From: Collinsella sp. AM34-10
Lineage (GTDB): Bacteria; Actinomycetota; Coriobacteriia; Coriobacteriales; Coriobacteriaceae
Direction of reading: 5' to 3'
Length of the DNA stretch: 64,000 bases
Assembly: GCF_003469185.1 (NCBI RefSeq)
Contig: NZ_QSIL01000001.1
Coordinates: 186,001 to 250,000 of the forward strand
Part shown: positions 61,533 to 64,000 of the stretch, one piece after another
Layout: each line of letters starts with the position of its first letter
How positions within the stretch are numbered: position 1 is the stretch's first letter
Made by a program: the position numbers and the translations under genes
The notes under the pieces: generated by a model
What the model was told of the DNA's origin: nothing
Seen by the model: the letters and a program-made list of their open reading frames with translations, nothing else
The model's database searches: none

Positions 61533-61599
61533 AGTTGCGGTGGAATAGGGATTGATTTGCGGCTGATAAGCCAAAAACAGTCCCTATTCCACCGCAAGT
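61533..61599. repeat. Family 1 hairpin repeat, copy C
   Basis: Arms about 61535-61560 and 61573-61597 share the outer GTTGCGGTGGAATAGGGA sequence, with a few inner mismatches and a GCGGCTGATAAGCC loop. The stop codon of the minus-strand primase-helicase gene (61584-61586) lies in the right arm, so the element supplies the last residues LAVE of that protein. Confidence 0.8.
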
Positions 61600-64000
61600 G
61601 GTGGGGATGTCCTGCCTGTTGACGTGGCATCTGGCTTTCCCTTGTGGTTGATTTCGTCTAAGAGCTCCGCTGCGATCTCGCTGTTTTTGAACCTGATGCT
61701 GCAGTCTTCTTTCTTGGGGAAAGCTAGTAGCGGGATCGTTCCGTACCAGATAGTTTCTTCGTCAATTATCGCTGCACACAAACGTCCTTCTGCTCTAATG
61801 GCATGCTCGACGTTCATTTTTGCCAAAGTCTCGCTTGCATCTTCGCGCGGAGTCGAGGCAATGAAAAACTCAAGAGCAATCCCTCGGGCAGTGGCACCTT
61901 TGATTGCATCGCCGAGCTTTGCGAGGCAGGCGGCGGATGCGTAGGGCGCGGCAATGAAGATGCTCTTAGCGGCGCCAACGATGTCTTCAACCAGAGTCTC
62001 TACGGCATTAGCCGGTTCTATGAGAATGTTTTGATCGGACTGCTCGCTGCCTCCGGTCACGTAGACTTCGTACCCGAGCTTGGCGTAGGTCTTGAGTCTC
62101 TTCTGGTACATGCGGGCGAGCATGGGTATAGATAAATCAACGTAGTCGAATATCTCAACCCGTCGCTTGCCCTCGTGGCTTCTATGGAGCCTGCCTGCCT
62201 GCTGCGTGATGCTGCCGTCCCACGATATCGGCGTGGCAATGAGTAGAGTGTCAAGGTAGGACAGATCGAAGCCCTCGCCCAAAAGGCTTTCGGTGGCGAC
62301 GATGATTCGATGTTCATGCTCGAAGCGGGGAAGACTGCTCAGTATCGTTTTTCTTTCTTTGGCGTCGATTTCCCCGGTCAGGAGAACGGGTTCGTGTCCT
62401 TGGTTTTTGAGCATCCCGAACAGCTCCTCGGCATGCTTTTTCCTTTTAGTCAGCACGAGCGGATGCCGGCCGTTTGACGCAGCTTCAATAGCGTCGTTGA
62501 CAATCAATTCGTTTCTAGCTGCATGCGTGCACAGCAGGTCGAGAATCTGATTGAAGCTTGCACCTGGCTCGTAGGCGGGTAGTCGAATTCCAGTAAAACG
62601 AGGCCGTACGATGCGCTGGATGCCCTGCTGAATCGCTTGCGCTTTTGGATCGATAACATAACGGAGCGGGCCGCAGAGCATGGAGAGCGCCCGCGTAAGG
62701 CCGTCGGATCGTTCGGGCGTCGCAGAAAGGCCGTATACGTATTTGGCCGGGGCGGACTTGAGAATAAGCTCGAGCTGTGGTGCGGCGGCATGGTGGCATT
62801 CGTCGCAGATAATGAGGCCGTAATTACGAACAAGGCCCTTAACTATCGGCTCTCCGGTTTGACGGTCTTTGCCAGATAACGACTGGAACGAAGCGATGTC
62901 GACGAGGCCGCTTACGGCCATTTTGCCTCCTCCTATTTGTCCGATGACCGGAGGCTGCCTTTTGCTGATTCGTCCTTTTGGGGTTCGGACGGGCTCCCTG
63001 TTGTCCGTAATGTCGATAAATCGCTCGAGCTGGGATTTCCATTGGGTTATGAGTGCGGTTTTGGGAACGATGACGAGCGTTGGAAGACCAATGGATGCAA
63101 TAAGATAAGCTCCGACGACTGTTTTACCGAAGCCTGTCGGCGCGGACATGATTCCGTCTTCGTATATGAGCATCTGATCAGCGGCGATTTGCTGCTCAGG
63201 GCGAAGGACTCCTTTAAATGCCATAACAATCGGATTGCCCGATTTGCGCTCGTCTGAATAGTGGGCGGTAACGCCGGTCTCTTGAACTAGCCGCTCAAGT
63301 TGAGTTTTGCAGCCCCGGGGAATTGCAACATGACCATCTCTCAGTTCGCTAAGGTCTATGAGTCGCGGTTTGCCGAATACTGATTGATGCATGGACTGCG
63401 CGCGATAGAATGCCGGATTGGCAAATGTCGCAAGTCCGCGGATTTCCATTTGAGCTGCTGGACTCAGAGACTTCTCGGGGATGTACAGCATATCGGCTTG
63501 AATAACGGGCAGCGATGAGGGAAAGTCCCGCGATGTGAGTGGTAGTCGCTTTCGTGGTCTTTGGGCATACCGTTTGCCCTTGTTTGCCACCGTAGTTGTT
63601 GCTGGTCCGTGTGGGTTGTTTCCAGGGGCCTCAATCAGATCTTGCACCGTCGAGCGCGGAATCAGCTGGACTTGTGATAGATAGAGCCATTGGTCGGGAA
63701 AGGGCTTGAATTGTTCGTCTACAAATACACTGTTTCCTTCACGTTGCGCCTTGCCTTGAAAGGGGAGTGCGATGAGGTTTCCGAAGCCTCCATCGGGAAT
63801 AGTGGCCTGAGCGGGTAGCATTCGATCAAAGGCCTCGAACGTGATTGTCTTATTATGCGCCGCAGCTTCGGTTATGAGGCAACTTCCAAACTCTCGGGCA
63901 GCCTTTGCGCTGATTGGCTCGAGGAAGAAAAACCAGATGTGGGCGCCGTTGCCGGACCTTGAGCGCTCAACGGCGGCGTTAATGCCCCGTCGTATTGCAA
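61584..64000 (-). CDS. TOTE-type primase-helicase protein, 5'-truncated by the window edge
   Basis: C-terminal 804 or so residues of a protein whose start lies beyond the window; the frame is open to the last bases. The visible N-terminal part matches the archaeo-eukaryotic primase domain of TOTE conflict systems: ERSRSGNGAHIWFFFLEPIS (near 63940-63900), TFEAFDRMLPAQATIPDGGF and GNLIALPFQGKA. A superfamily 2 helicase follows: SAPTGFGKTVVGAYL (Walker A), IICDECHHAAAP, GLSATPERSDG and QQAGRLHRSHEGKR. The last 120 residues resemble a PLD-like domain (AIIDEETIWYGTIPLLAF) without the full HKD residues. TOTE proteins are thought to act against invading nucleic acids. By eye the gene is less GC-rich than its neighbours. 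It adjoins a toxin-antitoxin pair. Confidence 0.82.
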   Translation of the reverse strand, partial: AIRRGINAAVERSRSGNGAHIWFFFLEPISAKAAREFGSCLITEAAAHNKTITFEAFDRMLPAQATIPDGGFGNLIALPFQGKAQREGNSVFVDEQFKPFPDQWLYLSQVQLIPRSTVQDLIEAPGNNPHGPATTTVANKGKRYAQRPRKRLPLTSRDFPSSLPVIQADMLYIPEKSLSPAAQMEIRGLATFANPAFYRAQSMHQSVFGKPRLIDLSELRDGHVAIPRGCKTQLERLVQETGVTAHYSDERKSGNPIVMAFKGVLRPEQQIAADQMLIYEDGIMSAPTGFGKTVVGAYLIASIGLPTLVIVPKTALITQWKSQLERFIDITDNREPVRTPKGRISKRQPPVIGQIGGGKMAVSGLVDIASFQSLSGKDRQTGEPIVKGLVRNYGLIICDECHHAAAPQLELILKSAPAKYVYGLSATPERSDGLTRALSMLCGPLRYVIDPKAQAIQQGIQRIVRPRFTGIRLPAYEPGASFNQILDLLCTHAARNELIVNDAIEAASNGRHPLVLTKRKKHAEELFGMLKNQGHEPVLLTGEIDAKERKTILSSLPRFEHEHRIIVATESLLGEGFDLSYLDTLLIATPISWDGSITQQAGRLHRSHEGKRRVEIFDYVDLSIPMLARMYQKRLKTYAKLGYEVYVTGGSEQSDQNILIEPANAVETLVEDIVGAAKSIFIAAPYASAACLAKLGDAIKGATARGIALEFFIASTPREDASETLAKMNVEHAIRAEGRLCAAIIDEETIWYGTIPLLAFPKKEDCSIRFKNSEIAAELLDEINHKGKPDATSTGRTSPPLAVE

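Overview
The window reads as ordinary chromosome of a high-GC, Gram-positive anaerobe, most likely a coriobacterium close to Collinsella. This is inferred from gene content and codon use: a monoderm envelope (lipoproteins, an LADTG-type surface protein, no outer-membrane genes), folate one-carbon genes (Fhs, FchA, FolD), QueH-type queuosine synthesis, a class III fructose bisphosphatase and a superoxide reductase. No rRNA, tRNA, CRISPR array, transposase or phage module was found.

Layout. 1-16068 is mostly DNA replication and repair: the 3' part of addA, dnaE, a SWIM-SNF2 helicase, a small superoxide reductase, a NadE-like protein whose active sites look destroyed, and ruvCAB as an overlapping operon. 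16215-24504 holds fhs, a membrane protein with TxV motifs and a heptad tail, a CDF cation exporter, a zinc-ribbon protein, an ADP-ribosylglycohydrolase, a YhcG-type nuclease and a small PH-like protein. 24599-28800 (minus strand) carries a Tat-exported, apparently wall-anchored PI-PLC-like protein and two tandem paralogous lipoproteins. 29178-34630 has fchA-folD, a C69 dipeptidase, and a phasin-like/UbiB-kinase pair.

34742-43195 is the most striking region. A promoter feeds a cobalamin riboswitch, followed by a 2400-residue surface protein (seven Ig-like repeats, three DUF4430/transcobalamin-like domains, a PQQ-like beta-propeller, an InlB-type repeat, a C-terminal membrane anchor) and a second membrane-anchored DUF4430 protein, closed by a terminator. 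I propose that this is a B12-regulated surface system for capturing cobalamin.

43373-61519 contains two GtrA proteins with a class III FBPase, a DegV protein, a TIM-barrel-like protein, a 56-residue membrane protein, an RsmB/NOP rRNA methyltransferase, a divergent MetRS, a DUF3267 membrane protein, a dispersed queuosine set (queH, queA, tgt), a tail-anchored coiled-coil protein, an SDR oxidoreductase, a LOG protein and a RelB/YafQ toxin-antitoxin pair. The right edge (61584-64000, minus strand) is the C-terminal part of a TOTE-type primase-helicase protein that runs off the window.

Three families of structured intergenic repeats recur, nearly always directly at gene 3' ends: (1) GTTGCGGTG hairpins at 3512, 55500 and 61533; (2) AAAATGATTTTT/CTGGGACGGGG elements at 7481, 7545 and 53216; (3) GTTACGCGGTTT elements of about 210-220 bases at 55125, 55217 and 58454. 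They account for most of the otherwise unexplained intergenic sequence.
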